A stretch of DNA of 60,219 nucleotides from Lentzea kentuckyensis (GTDB taxonomy: Bacteria; Actinomycetota; Actinomycetes; Mycobacteriales; Pseudonocardiaceae): the NCBI RefSeq assembly GCF_002150765.1, contig NZ_MUYM01000009.1, positions 99,346 through 159,564 of the forward strand, in the 5' to 3' direction. Each line of letters begins with the position of its first letter. Position 1 is the first letter of the stretch. The notes beneath the pieces were generated by a model. The model searched no databases. It had not been told where the DNA came from and saw only the letters and a list, made by a program, of their open reading frames with translations. The translations under genes and the position numbers were made by a program. Of the stretch, positions 1 to 10,403 are shown in pieces.

Positions 1-135
1 CACCGGGTCGCCTGTGCCCGCTGTCGCGCAAGTCCGTCCCTCCGGACCCGACAAAGCACTACCGCCGAGGTGACACGCATGGTGGTGTCCGTGGCGGTGT
101 CGTCGCGAGCATCCTCGGCTGCGTAGCGCGGGTGG

Positions 136-1113
136 GTGGAGGCGGTCATGGCATCGCGGCTGACCAGAACGAATCCAGTGACGGTCAACGACATCCTCGA
201 GGGTCACAAGGGGCTGGAGATCGACTGTCTGGACAGGGTCTATCTCAGCTTGTCGGTGCCGAACCTGATGGTGGGTGGCCAGGTGGTCAGCTTCCTGACT
301 CAGCACGAGGGCAAACCGGTGCCGTCACCTGCGTTGCTGGACCGGCGCGGGCAGGCGTTCCGGCGGGCGGTGGCCTCGTATGCCGAGGCCAACCACATCC
401 CGGTGATCCGGTTCGGCGGGCGCAAGGACAAGCACCGGCCCGGTGTCATGGCGGAGACCCCGTGGCCGGAACGCAAGATCGATCAGGTGATGCCGCTGCT
501 GCGCCGGGCCGCCGCCACTGGGCGCTCGCAGGTCGTGGCGATCGGGGTGGCGCAGGAATACCAGTGGGTGTTCACCGGCACCAAGAAACAGACCGGCACC
601 AGCGCGGTGTGGTTCTCCTGCAACAGGACCGAGCGGCGGGTGGTCTGCTACTACTTCTACCTCTGGGACAACGACTTCGGCCCGGCGCTCGTGAAGGTCT
701 GCGCCTACTTCCCCTACCCCGGCAAGATCTGGGTCAACGGGCACGAGTGGGCCAAACGTCAGGCGATCCGCGCGGGAATCGGGTTCCGTGAGCTGTCCAA
801 CGGGTTCGCCGCCTGCGACGATCCGGCGACCCTGCAGGCGATCTGTGACCGGTTCGGGCCCGGCACGATCACCGTGTTCGCCGAACGCTGGTGGTCCCGG
901 CTGCCACTGCCCTTCACCACCACCGACCGCGCGGCCGGCTACTGGTGGGACATCTCGATGCGCCAGATCGAGACCGCCAAGACCATCGTGTTCACCGCAC
1001 CCCGGCACGCCCGCGCCTTCTTCGAGGCGCTCGCCGCGGACAATCTCGACATCGGCCGCCCCGACTGCATGGAGATCATCTTCAACCGGCAGATCCGCTC
1101 CACCACAGCTTGA
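136..1113 (+). CDS. conserved hypothetical protein, probably C-terminally truncated
   Basis: A 325-residue protein begins at a GTG; an in-frame ATG lies four codons later. I recognise the conserved core (LEGHKGLEIDCLDRVYL, then VPNLMVGGQVVSFL, then FPYPGKIWVNGHEWAKRQA) as belonging to a widespread bacterial family of unknown function, often present in several copies per genome, whose members are usually longer. Here the product stops soon after EIIFNRQIRS, where I recall relatives continuing with a further conserved segment, so the C-terminus may be missing. No transposase or nuclease motif is visible. It stands alone, ahead of an unrelated convergent gene. The gene looks real by codon use; its function is unknown and the truncation is an inference from memory of the family. 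Confidence 0.7.
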   Translation: MEAVMASRLTRTNPVTVNDILEGHKGLEIDCLDRVYLSLSVPNLMVGGQVVSFLTQHEGKPVPSPALLDRRGQAFRRAVASYAEANHIPVIRFGGRKDKHRPGVMAETPWPERKIDQVMPLLRRAAATGRSQVVAIGVAQEYQWVFTGTKKQTGTSAVWFSCNRTERRVVCYYFYLWDNDFGPALVKVCAYFPYPGKIWVNGHEWAKRQAIRAGIGFRELSNGFAACDDPATLQAICDRFGPGTITVFAERWWSRLPLPFTTTDRAAGYWWDISMRQIETAKTIVFTAPRHARAFFEALAADNLDIGRPDCMEIIFNRQIRSTTA

Positions 1114-1151
1114 AACCTGACTCACACGTTCAGAATCCGATCCCCAAGGAT

Positions 1152-1730
1152 CTAGCGTTTGCACACCATCAGCAGTGCGAGCTTCCCGGGCAGCATGATC
1201 TCGTCCGCGGCCATGAACCCACCGGCCTCGAACGACTTGATGGCGCGTTTGTTGCGCACGTCGGGTTGCATCACGATCCGCGTGCAGTGCGGGTCGGCCT
1301 CGAACAGCGCGTCGGTGAGCCGGGGAAGCAGCGACCGCACCAGGCCGCGGTCGGTCATCGCCAGCTCGCCGACCGCCAGGGTCAGGCCCAGGTCGTGCGG
1401 TCGCACCCGGTAGCACTGGGCGACGGGGGAGCGGGCCGCGCGGTACAGCTCGGCGTAGATCACCGGGCGGCCGTGCCAGCTGATCAGCAACGGGCGGACG
1501 TCGTCGCCGCCCAGGTGGGTGCGCAGCTCCTCCTCCCAGCGCGGCAACGGCCATGCCTGCCGCCAGAACGCCGCCACGTGCGGTGCCTGGTTCCAGCGGT
1601 GGATGAGGTGCAGGTCGTAACCGTCCTGGCGGGCGACGCGCGCCTGCCACGGGTCCGTGAGCTCCGGGATCGGCGGGGCACCCGCCGTGGCGTGCCTGCG
1701 GTAGGAGTCCAGGTGCGATACCGGCTTCAC
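1152..1730 (-). CDS. GNAT-family acyltransferase, siderophore-biosynthesis type
   Basis: A 192-residue protein resembling the MbtK/IucB-like GNAT acyltransferases that acylate hydroxylated lysine or a related amine during hydroxamate siderophore assembly. Family-like segments include HRWNQAPHVAAFWRQAW near the N-terminus, then GRPVIYAELYRA, and GFMAADEIMLPGKLALLM at the C-terminus. An in-frame TTG lies seven codons upstream, but the GTG at 1730 is chosen because AGGAGG sits four bases before it. A DtxR/IdeR-like iron box lies 23 bases upstream, which agrees with an iron-uptake role. The gene is alone, with no NRPS or NIS synthetase beside it, so it would act with siderophore genes elsewhere. 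Family assignment is fairly secure; the exact substrate is unknown. Confidence 0.8.
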   Translation of the reverse strand: MKPVSHLDSYRRHATAGAPPIPELTDPWQARVARQDGYDLHLIHRWNQAPHVAAFWRQAWPLPRWEEELRTHLGGDDVRPLLISWHGRPVIYAELYRAARSPVAQCYRVRPHDLGLTLAVGELAMTDRGLVRSLLPRLTDALFEADPHCTRIVMQPDVRNKRAIKSFEAGGFMAADEIMLPGKLALLMVCKR

Positions 1731-1752
1731 TTGGCCTCCTGCGCCATTCAAC

Positions 1753-1771
1753 TTAGGGTTGCCTTACTCGA
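1753..1771 (-). promoter_or_regulatory. putative iron box (DtxR/IdeR/DmdR operator)
   Basis: The 19-mer TTAGGGTTGCCTTACTCGA matches the actinobacterial iron-box consensus TTAGGTTAGGCTAACCTAA at 12 of 19 positions, best in the left half. It lies 23-41 bases upstream of the GNAT gene's chosen start, a normal place for an iron-dependent repressor to block transcription. That the downstream gene is itself siderophore-like strengthens the call. Confidence 0.6.
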
Positions 1772-1874
1772 TAACCGCGGGGCCGCCGGTGTCAAGCCCT
1801 GTGTGACGGGTATTTCACAGGCGGTGACCACCCTGAGTCAATGAGCGGCCCGTTTCAATTGGCGCCGTACGGTC

Positions 1875-2375
1875 ATGGCCATGCCGGAGATCCAGCGCGA
1901 ACCCGTCCCGCGCGTCGACACGGGCGAGCTCGACGTCGCGCACGCGTTCCTCAAGTTCCAGCGCCACTGCGTGCTGAAGAAGGCCGAGGGGCTGACCGAC
2001 GAACAGCTCCGCAGGCCGCTGGTCGCCAGCGGCACCTCGATCCTGGGGCTGGTCCAGCACCTCGCGGAGGCCGAGCGCGGCTGGTTCGACCACCACCTCG
2101 GCGGTGCCGACTGGGACGAGGAGGCCGAACTCGGCATGACCGTGCCCGCGGATCGGTCGGCCGAGGAGGTGATCGCGCAGTACCGCGCGGCGATCGAGGC
2201 GAGCGACCGGGCGATCGAGGCGGCCGGGGATCCCGGGGCGCTCTTCGCGATCCCGATCGACGGCGTGCGCAAGTCGTTGCGCTGGCTGCTCGCGCACATG
2301 ACCACCGAAACGGCCCGGCACGCGGGTCACGCGGACATCATCCGGGAGCAGATCGACGGCGCGACCGGTCGTTGA
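1875..2375 (+). CDS. DinB/DUF664-family protein
   Basis: A 166-residue helical-bundle protein of the DinB/DUF664 superfamily, which includes mycothiol-dependent maleylpyruvate isomerases and other metal-binding thiol-transferase-like enzymes. Typical segments are SILGLVQHLAEAERGWFDHHLGG (His in the second helix) and LLAHMTTETARHAGHADIIREQIDG at the C-terminus; His residues in the two segments are the usual metal ligands. The ATG at 1875 is followed by another in-frame ATG two codons later, and either could be used. It stands between the divergent GNAT gene and the DUF948 gene. The substrate is not predictable. A second family member lies at 54761-55279. Confidence 0.8.
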   Translation: MAMPEIQREPVPRVDTGELDVAHAFLKFQRHCVLKKAEGLTDEQLRRPLVASGTSILGLVQHLAEAERGWFDHHLGGADWDEEAELGMTVPADRSAEEVIAQYRAAIEASDRAIEAAGDPGALFAIPIDGVRKSLRWLLAHMTTETARHAGHADIIREQIDGATGR

Positions 2376-2468
2376 AGATCAACTGCTGATGCCCCTCGGT
2401 CGGGTGTCGGACCCACCCGGTAATCTCACCCGCAATCACGCCAAAACGTCCGGTAACCAGGAGGATCC

Positions 2469-2873
2469 GTGTCGCCAGGGCAGATCGCAGCGCTGGTCGC
2501 CGCCGGTGCGTTCGTGCTGCTCGTGCTCGTGCTGGCGATCGTGGCCGTCAAGGCGGCCCGCTTCTTCGACGAGGCCACGATCGCGATGCGCAAGGCGCAC
2601 GAGAACACGGACCCGTTGTTCACCGAGGCCAACACCACGCTCACGCACGTGAACACGCAGCTGGAGCGCGTCGACGGCATCACCGCGAACGCGCGCGCCG
2701 TCACCGGCAACGTCTCGGCGCTCACCAGCCTGTTCACCGCCACGCTCGGCGGGCCGCTGGTCAAGGCCGCCGCGCTGTCCTACGGCGTGAGTAAGGCCGT
2801 GAAGGCCCGGCGCAAGGCCGCCGAGCAGCCGAACAAGCACGCCAAGCGCCGCCCGAAGCGAGGTGCCAAGTGA
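2469..2873 (+). CDS. DUF948 domain membrane-anchored protein
   Basis: A 134-residue protein with one N-terminal transmembrane helix (about residues 5-29) followed by a coiled-coil-like segment with repeated asparagine and threonine residues and a strongly basic tail (KHAKRRPKRGAK). This is the DUF948 family found directly upstream of alaS in many actinobacteria. The start is GTG with AGGAGGAT a few bases upstream. The stop overlaps the next start as GTGA, so the two are translationally coupled. The conserved link to alaS suggests co-transcription rather than a shared biochemical role; the function is unknown, perhaps envelope-associated. Confidence 0.85.
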   Translation: MSPGQIAALVAAGAFVLLVLVLAIVAVKAARFFDEATIAMRKAHENTDPLFTEANTTLTHVNTQLERVDGITANARAVTGNVSALTSLFTATLGGPLVKAAALSYGVSKAVKARRKAAEQPNKHAKRRPKRGAK

Positions 2874-3139
2874 GCCGCCTCTTCTGGTTCGGGCTGGGTG
2901 CCGCCGCCGGGCTCTTCGTCGCCAAGAAGGCCGCCGAGGTCACAAAGCAGGCGACTCCCGCCGGTATCGGCGCTAACGTGGGTGAAGGCCTGCGAGAGCT
3001 CGCCGGCGCGATCGGTTCCTTCGGTGCCGAGGTGCGCGCGGGCATGGCCGAACGGGAACAGGAGTTGCAGGAGACCGTGGAACGTCAGACGGGCTTCACG
3101 CCGGGGCGTCGAGCGCCCAGGGCGAACGGAAAGCACTAG
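2870..3139 (+). CDS. DUF6167-type small membrane protein
   Basis: An 89-residue protein starting at a GTG that overlaps the stop of the DUF948 gene by four bases. The N-terminus MSRLFWFGLGAAAGLFVAKK is one short transmembrane or surface helix followed by lysines; the rest is an amphipathic helix rich in Glu and Arg (GMAEREQELQETVERQ). Proteins of this kind occupy the same place between DUF948 and alaS in other actinobacteria and are annotated DUF6167 or YtxH-like. Function unknown. The 72-base gap to alaS holds the alaS ribosome-binding site but no terminator. Confidence 0.8.
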   Translation: MSRLFWFGLGAAAGLFVAKKAAEVTKQATPAGIGANVGEGLRELAGAIGSFGAEVRAGMAEREQELQETVERQTGFTPGRRAPRANGKH

Positions 3140-3211
3140 CACCGTTCGCCTCGTCGTCGTGCCCTCTTCCGGGCGGCCCTGACAACTTCTGAAATAGCAA
3201 GGAAAACTCCC

Positions 3212-5867
<2,656 letters not shown>

Positions 5868-5881
<14 letters not shown>

Positions 5882-6356
5882 CTCACCTGGCGTCGGCGAT
5901 CCGGGCCTCGGTAGGAGGCTCGGCGTCGACGTCGGGTCGGTTCGGGTGGGAATTTCTCTCAGCGATCCGGGTGCTTTTCTGGCGACTCCGCTGGTTACCC
6001 TCCAGCGTGACGAGAAGCGCGGCTCGGACCTCACCGAGCTCGTACGTCTCGTGGCCGAACATGACGTCGTCGAGGTCGTGGTCGGTCTGCCCAAGACACT
6101 GGCTGGTCGGCACGGTCCGGCAGCGGACGCGGCGACCGCGTACGCTGCGGCCCTGGCCGACCGGATCGACCCCGTGCCGGTCCGGCTCAGCGACGAACGA
6201 CTGACGACCGTCGTGGTGAGCCGGGTGCTGGCGCAGCGCGGTGTCAAGGGCAAGAAACAGCGTGCCGTGGTCGACCAGGCCGCCGCTGTCGAGATCCTGC
6301 AGTCTTGGCTGGACGCACGGGCACGCTCTGTGGCCGCCCGAAAGGACGAGGTGTGA
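5868..6356 (+). CDS. ruvX: Holliday junction resolvase-like protein YqgF/RuvX
   Basis: A RuvX/YqgF protein of about 162 residues, an RNase H-fold nuclease implicated in pre-16S rRNA processing and resolvase-like activity. The family signature is [18 protein letters not shown] with its catalytic Asp, followed by [17 protein letters not shown] and RLSDERLTT. No ATG or GTG precedes the conserved core in frame, so the TTG at 5868, inside the last codons of alaS, is the best start; this is an inference. It ends in GTGTGA, overlapping the GTG of mltG. Strictly conserved acidic residues are present, so it should be active. Confidence 0.93.
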
Positions 6357-7576
6357 GCGACGATCTCGGGTTGTTCACCGACCCCGAAGTGGACGAACGA
6401 CGTCCGCCCAGACGCGACCGCGACCGCGAGCGCGACAGGGCCCGCGTCAAGGCCAAGAAGCGCAAGAAGACGATCCTGTGGCTGGTCGTCGCGCTGGTCC
6501 TCGCCGTGGGCATGGGTGGCGCCTACTACGGCTACCGCGAGCTGCGCGGCCTCGGCTCCTACGACGACTTCGCGGGCAGCGGCGAGACCGACACCATCGT
6601 CGAGGTCCAGGACGGCGACGTGGTCAGCAAGATCGCGTCGACCCTGTACGAGAACGGCGTCGTCGCCTCCGCGCGCTCCTTCATCGAGGCCAGCAAGACC
6701 GACGCCCGCGTGACGTCGATCCAGCCGGGCTTCTACCTGATGAAGACGAAGATGTCGGGCCAGCTCGCCGTCACCCGCATGGTCGACCCGAAGACGAGGG
6801 TCCCGGCCGTGCAGATCGTCGGCGGCCTGAAGCTCACCGACATCCAGGCCAACGGCAAGACCGTGCCTGGCGTCTACTCCCAGCTCGCCGCCGCGAGCTG
6901 CACGGAGAAGGACGGCCAGAAGAAGTGCCTGTCCGTCGAGGAGATCCAGGCCGCGGCCGAGCAGACCGACCCGGTCGCCCTGGGCGTCCCGGACTGGGCG
7001 CTGGCCGACGTGAAGCGCGCCGACCCCGTCCACCGCCTCGAAGGCCTGATCATGCGCGGCGTCTACCAGGTCAAGCCGGGTGTCTCCGCGGTGGAGCTGA
7101 TCCGCAGCGTCATCGTCGCCTCGGCCCAGAAACTGCAGGGTGCCGGCATCCCCGGCGGCACCGTGAACACCGGCTTCCGCCCCTACGAGGTGCTGATCAT
7201 GGCCTCGTTGATCGAGAAGGAAGCCATCGAGAAGGACTTCACCAAGGTCTCCCAGGTGATCTACAACCGCCTGAAGGAGCCCATGCCGCTGCAGTTCGAC
7301 TCGACCATCAACTACCAGAACAACCAGCCGCACATCCGCACGTCCGACAAGGACCGCGACACCCCCGGCCCGTACAACAGCTACCTGAACCAGGGCCTGC
7401 CGCCGACCCCGATCGGTTCGCCGTCACAGCAGGCGATCGCGGCGACGATGAAGCCGGAGGGTGGCAACATCATGTACTTCGTGAAGTGCCAGAAGGACGG
7501 CACCACGTGCTTCTCGACGACGAACGACGAGCACGAGGCACTGGTCGCGAAGGCTCAGAAGGACGGCGTCTACTAG
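6353..7576 (+). CDS. mltG: endolytic murein transglycosylase MltG
   Basis: A 407-residue YceG/MltG protein that cleaves nascent peptidoglycan strands in the membrane-proximal periplasm-like space and so sets glycan length. The N-terminus is cytosolic and charged (Arg/Lys/Asp rich), one transmembrane helix lies at about residues 40-60, a LysM-like segment follows (IVEVQDGDVVSKIASTLYENG), and the catalytic region reads MASLIEKEA with the presumed catalytic Glu near residue 288. The actinobacterial signature QFDSTINY is present. The GTG start overlaps the ruvX stop by four bases. Downstream aroE begins on the last base of its TAG. Confidence 0.95.
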   Translation: MSDDLGLFTDPEVDERRPPRRDRDRERDRARVKAKKRKKTILWLVVALVLAVGMGGAYYGYRELRGLGSYDDFAGSGETDTIVEVQDGDVVSKIASTLYENGVVASARSFIEASKTDARVTSIQPGFYLMKTKMSGQLAVTRMVDPKTRVPAVQIVGGLKLTDIQANGKTVPGVYSQLAAASCTEKDGQKKCLSVEEIQAAAEQTDPVALGVPDWALADVKRADPVHRLEGLIMRGVYQVKPGVSAVELIRSVIVASAQKLQGAGIPGGTVNTGFRPYEVLIMASLIEKEAIEKDFTKVSQVIYNRLKEPMPLQFDSTINYQNNQPHIRTSDKDRDTPGPYNSYLNQGLPPTPIGSPSQQAIAATMKPEGGNIMYFVKCQKDGTTCFSTTNDEHEALVAKAQKDGVY

Positions 7577-8394
7577 TGCTTCGCGCGGCTGTGATCGGTT
7601 CGCCGATCGAGCACTCCCTTTCCCCCGTGCTGCACAACGCCGCGTACGCCGCGCTGGGCCTCGACCTGGAGTACACGCGACTGGAGTGCACAGAGGACCG
7701 AGTGGCCGCCCTTGTCTCGTCGCTGGGACCGGAATGGGTCGGGCTTTCGTGCACGATGCCGACGAAGCGCGCGGCCCTGGCCGTCGCCGCGTCGGTCACC
7801 GAGCGCGCAGCGGCCGTCGGTGCCGCGAACACGTTGGTGCGCACCGATTCCGGGTGGCACGCCGACTGCACCGATGTGGACGGTGTCGTGGGGGCGTTGC
7901 GGGAGAAGGGTTTCTCCGGCGGCTCCCGCGGCGTCGTGATCGGCGCGGGCGGCACGGCCACGGCGGTGCTGGCCGGGTTCGCCGCGCTGGGCGTTACCTC
8001 GGCTTCCCTTGTGGTGCGGGATCCTTCGCGTGCCTCCGAGGCACTGGCCACCGCCGCTCGTGTCGGTGTCGAGGTCGAGGTGCTGTCACTGTCCTCTGTG
8101 GACCTCGGTGCGCTGGCCGCCGCCTCGGACGTGTTGGTGTCCACCGTCCCGGCCGAGGCGACGGTGCCGCTGGCCGAGGCGTTGGCGCGGGCGCCGTACG
8201 TGCTGGACGTGATCTACGACCCGTGGCCCACGCCGGTGGCCTCGGCGGTGGAGGCGTCCGGGTCACGGTTGGCGACCGGGCTGGACATGTTGCTGCATCA
8301 GGCTTTCGGGCAGGTGGAGCAGTTCACCAAGCTGGCCGCGCCGCAGGAAGTGATGCGCTCGGCGCTGGCCGCCGCACTGGCCGCGCGCGCGTAA
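7576..8394 (+). CDS. aroE: shikimate dehydrogenase
   Basis: A 272-residue NADP-dependent shikimate dehydrogenase (3-dehydroshikimate to shikimate). Visible motifs are the substrate-binding SPIEHSLSPVLHN at the N-terminus, CTMPTK with the catalytic Lys, DCTDVDG with the catalytic Asp, the dinucleotide-binding GAGGTATAVL, and the C-terminal DMLLHQAF. The start is the GTG that shares its first base with the mltG stop. The other shikimate genes (aroC, aroK, aroB, aroQ) lie 7 kb downstream, separated by an inserted two-component system and PTS region, so the cluster here is split. Confidence 0.95.
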   Translation: MLRAAVIGSPIEHSLSPVLHNAAYAALGLDLEYTRLECTEDRVAALVSSLGPEWVGLSCTMPTKRAALAVAASVTERAAAVGAANTLVRTDSGWHADCTDVDGVVGALREKGFSGGSRGVVIGAGGTATAVLAGFAALGVTSASLVVRDPSRASEALATAARVGVEVEVLSLSSVDLGALAAASDVLVSTVPAEATVPLAEALARAPYVLDVIYDPWPTPVASAVEASGSRLATGLDMLLHQAFGQVEQFTKLAAPQEVMRSALAAALAARA

Positions 8395-8413
8395 GGGCGG
8401 CGAACCGGTTCCG

Positions 8414-8667
8414 GTGCCGATCTTCGGCGCGGCCTCCCTCCTGTTCATGGTGGAGGGCTACGAGGACGACGATGACTTCCCTCGGATCGCCGGGCCCGAA
8501 CAGGTTTGGGGACCACGTCTCGACCGACGTGCACGATGTGAGTGTGAGTCGGCACAGCACGGACAGGCTGGTTTACGTCTCCGTCGAGTGCGAGTGCTCC
8601 TGGGAACAGGAAAACGGGTTGCAGGTCGTGTTTCGCGGCAGCGCGGGTATGGCCGGGCCGTCCGCTA
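8414..8667 (+). pseudogene. DUF6985-like gene remnant with a frameshift
   Basis: Two reading frames together resemble a small DUF6985-like actinobacterial protein. The first gives MVEGYEDDDDFPRIAGPEQVW (from the ATG at 8447 or GTG at 8414); the second continues DHVSTDVHDVSVS and VYVSVECECSWEQENGLQVVFR, the family's core. They join if one G is removed from the run at 8508-8511. The core then loses its expected glycine-rich ending and runs into the 3' end of the opposing lipoprotein gene. N-terminal parts also look shortened. The most likely reading is a decayed gene, though a one-base sequencing error in the G run could cause the frameshift alone. The family name is from memory and is only moderately sure. 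Confidence 0.5.
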
Positions 8668-9060
8668 GGGGCAGTCGTAGCCCGTGCTCGGCAGCCCTTC
8701 CACCTTCGTCTTGCCGGCGAGCGCCGTGCAGTACACCTGATACACACCCCACTTGCCGAGCGACGACAGCGGCACGTCCTCCGGCAGCAGGATCAGCCGC
8801 TCCACCACGTGGACCGACGAGGACGAGGTCGGCACGTCGGTCCGCAGCCCGAGCTTCTTCTCCTCGTCGGTGAGCCCGCGCAGCAGCAGGTTCATGGACG
8901 TGGTCGTGTCGACGTTGCCGGTGTACGGCCGCGTGCGCCGCACGAGTCCGTTGCCCTCGGCGGTCACGAAGTAGACGGTCAGCTCGTACGAGGAGACCGT
9001 CGGGGCCTCGGCACCGGTCAGCACCGGGGTGGGCCGCACGCCGCAGGACGCGAGCGTCAC
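8665..9060 (-). CDS. GerMN-type lipoprotein, start uncertain
   Basis: About 131 residues with a lipobox-like LASC followed by a GerMN-like domain (YELTVYFVTAEGNGLVRRTRP, then VDTTTSMNLLLRGLTDEEKKLGL, ending VYQVYCTALAGKTKVEGLP). Such lipoproteins sit next to sensor kinases in other actinobacteria and may bind envelope ligands. The only in-frame start near the lipobox is the GTG at 9060, which overlaps the kinase stop as GTGA. That leaves just five residues before the cysteine, too short for a signal peptide; the hydrophobic residues needed are encoded upstream, inside the kinase gene, without a recognised start codon. Expression or export may therefore be impaired, or a rare start is used. 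Confidence 0.7.
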   Translation of the reverse strand: MTLASCGVRPTPVLTGAEAPTVSSYELTVYFVTAEGNGLVRRTRPYTGNVDTTTSMNLLLRGLTDEEKKLGLRTDVPTSSSSVHVVERLILLPEDVPLSSLGKWGVYQVYCTALAGKTKVEGLPSTGYDCP

Positions 9061-10403
9061 CAGGGCAAGCGCAAGGTGAAGACCGCGCCGCCCGAGGGCG
9101 CGTTGGCCGCTTCGATGGTGCCGCCGTGCAGGCGGGCGTTCTCCCATGCGATCGCCAATCCCAGACCGCTGCCCTCGGAACGGGAGCGGGCCGTGTCTGC
9201 CTTGTAGAACCGGTCGAAGATGTGCGGGAGGGCATCGGGTGGGATGCCGGGGCCGTGGTCGGCCACCTCGATGACACCAGGCCTCACGGTGACCTGGACG
9301 GGGGCGCCGCCGTGCTTCAGGGCGTTGCCGACGAGGTTGGCCACGATGACGTCGAGGCGGCGGCGGTCCACCCGGCCCATCACGCCGTCGGGGAGCGTCG
9401 CCCGCACCGACGACGTCCAGCCGCGCGCGGCCAGGGAGTCGCGGACGGCGGTGCTGATGTCCCACTCGTCGAGTTCGAGGAGGTTGCCGCCCTCGTCGAA
9501 GCGCGAGATCTCCATCAGGTCGTTGACCAGGCGGGTCAGCTTGCGCGTCTCGGTCGACACCAGCCGGGCCGCCACGGCCGTGTCCGGAGGCAGCGTGTCG
9601 GCGTCCTCGTCCAGGACGGCGGTCACCGCGCTCATGGCGGTCAGGGGCGTGCGGAGTTCGTGCGACACGTCGGCGACGAACCGGCGGGAGGCGGCCTGCG
9701 TGGCCTCCAGTTGCTCCGCCGCGCGGTTGAACGTGCGGGCCAGGTCGGACAACTCGTCGGAGCCCCGTTCGTCGACCCGCGTGTCCAGGCGTCCCGAACC
9801 GAGCGCGCGGGCCGCGGCTCCCAGCCGTCGCACGGGCCGAAGGACGCCGCGCGCGGTGAAGAGGGCCAGCCCGAGCGCGAGCGGGATGACCAGGCTGACG
9901 CCGACCCACGCGGCGGTCGAGAAGCTGCTGATGGCGGCCTGCGGGCCGTCCAGGGACTGCACCGACCACACCTCGACGCCGGTGGCGGAACCGTCGGCGC
10001 GCAGCAGTGGGATGCCGATGACCAGGTACGGATAGGTTTGGTCGGTGCGGCGCTGCCAGAGGACCGTCCTGCTCGACTTCAGCGACTCGCGCATTTCCGC
10101 GGGCCTGATCGACAGATCGGGGCCGGTGCGGGAACGAAGCTCCCCGTAGGTCACCGTCGCGGCGCCGCGCAGGAACGAGGAGAAGTCGTCGAGGTCCTTC
10201 TGCGACGGCGGCACGGTCAGCCGGAACGCGTAGTCGCGGACGTCCTGGACCAGCGGGTTCATGAACCCGTTCTGCGCGTCCTCCAGGATCAGGTTCCTGG
10301 CCGTGGCGAAGGAGGCACCCGCCGCCGCCACCGCGCCCAGCAGGGTCAGCAGCAGGAAAGCCGCCATCAGCCGGGGCCTCAGGCCCCGGAAGAGCGACTT
10401 CAT
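9057..10403 (-). CDS. sensor histidine kinase
   Basis: A 448-residue membrane kinase. Transmembrane helices lie at about residues 11-33 and 162-185, enclosing an extracytoplasmic sensor domain; a HAMP linker follows (190-240). The phosphoacceptor His is in FVADVSHELRTPLTA (His 248). The ATPase domain shows NLVGNALKHGG (N box), DHGPGIPPD (G1), IFDRFYKAD (F) and GSGLGLAI (G2), so it should be catalytically complete. ATG overlaps the stop of the upstream response regulator gene (ATGA). The signal is unknown; the GerMN lipoprotein encoded next may be its accessory sensor. Confidence 0.93.
   Translation of the reverse strand: MKSLFRGLRPRLMAAFLLLTLLGAVAAAGASFATARNLILEDAQNGFMNPLVQDVRDYAFRLTVPPSQKDLDDFSSFLRGAATVTYGELRSRTGPDLSIRPAEMRESLKSSRTVLWQRRTDQTYPYLVIGIPLLRADGSATGVEVWSVQSLDGPQAAISSFSTAAWVGVSLVIPLALGLALFTARGVLRPVRRLGAAARALGSGRLDTRVDERGSDELSDLARTFNRAAEQLEATQAASRRFVADVSHELRTPLTAMSAVTAVLDEDADTLPPDTAVAARLVSTETRKLTRLVNDLMEISRFDEGGNLLELDEWDISTAVRDSLAARGWTSSVRATLPDGVMGRVDRRRLDVIVANLVGNALKHGGAPVQVTVRPGVIEVADHGPGIPPDALPHIFDRFYKADTARSRSEGSGLGLAIAWENARLHGGTIEAANAPSGGAVFTLRLPW

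Noticed and set aside
2401..2419. Hairpin CGGGTG/CACCCG after the DinB-like gene
   Set aside because: Only six base pairs and no T-run; too weak to call a terminator.
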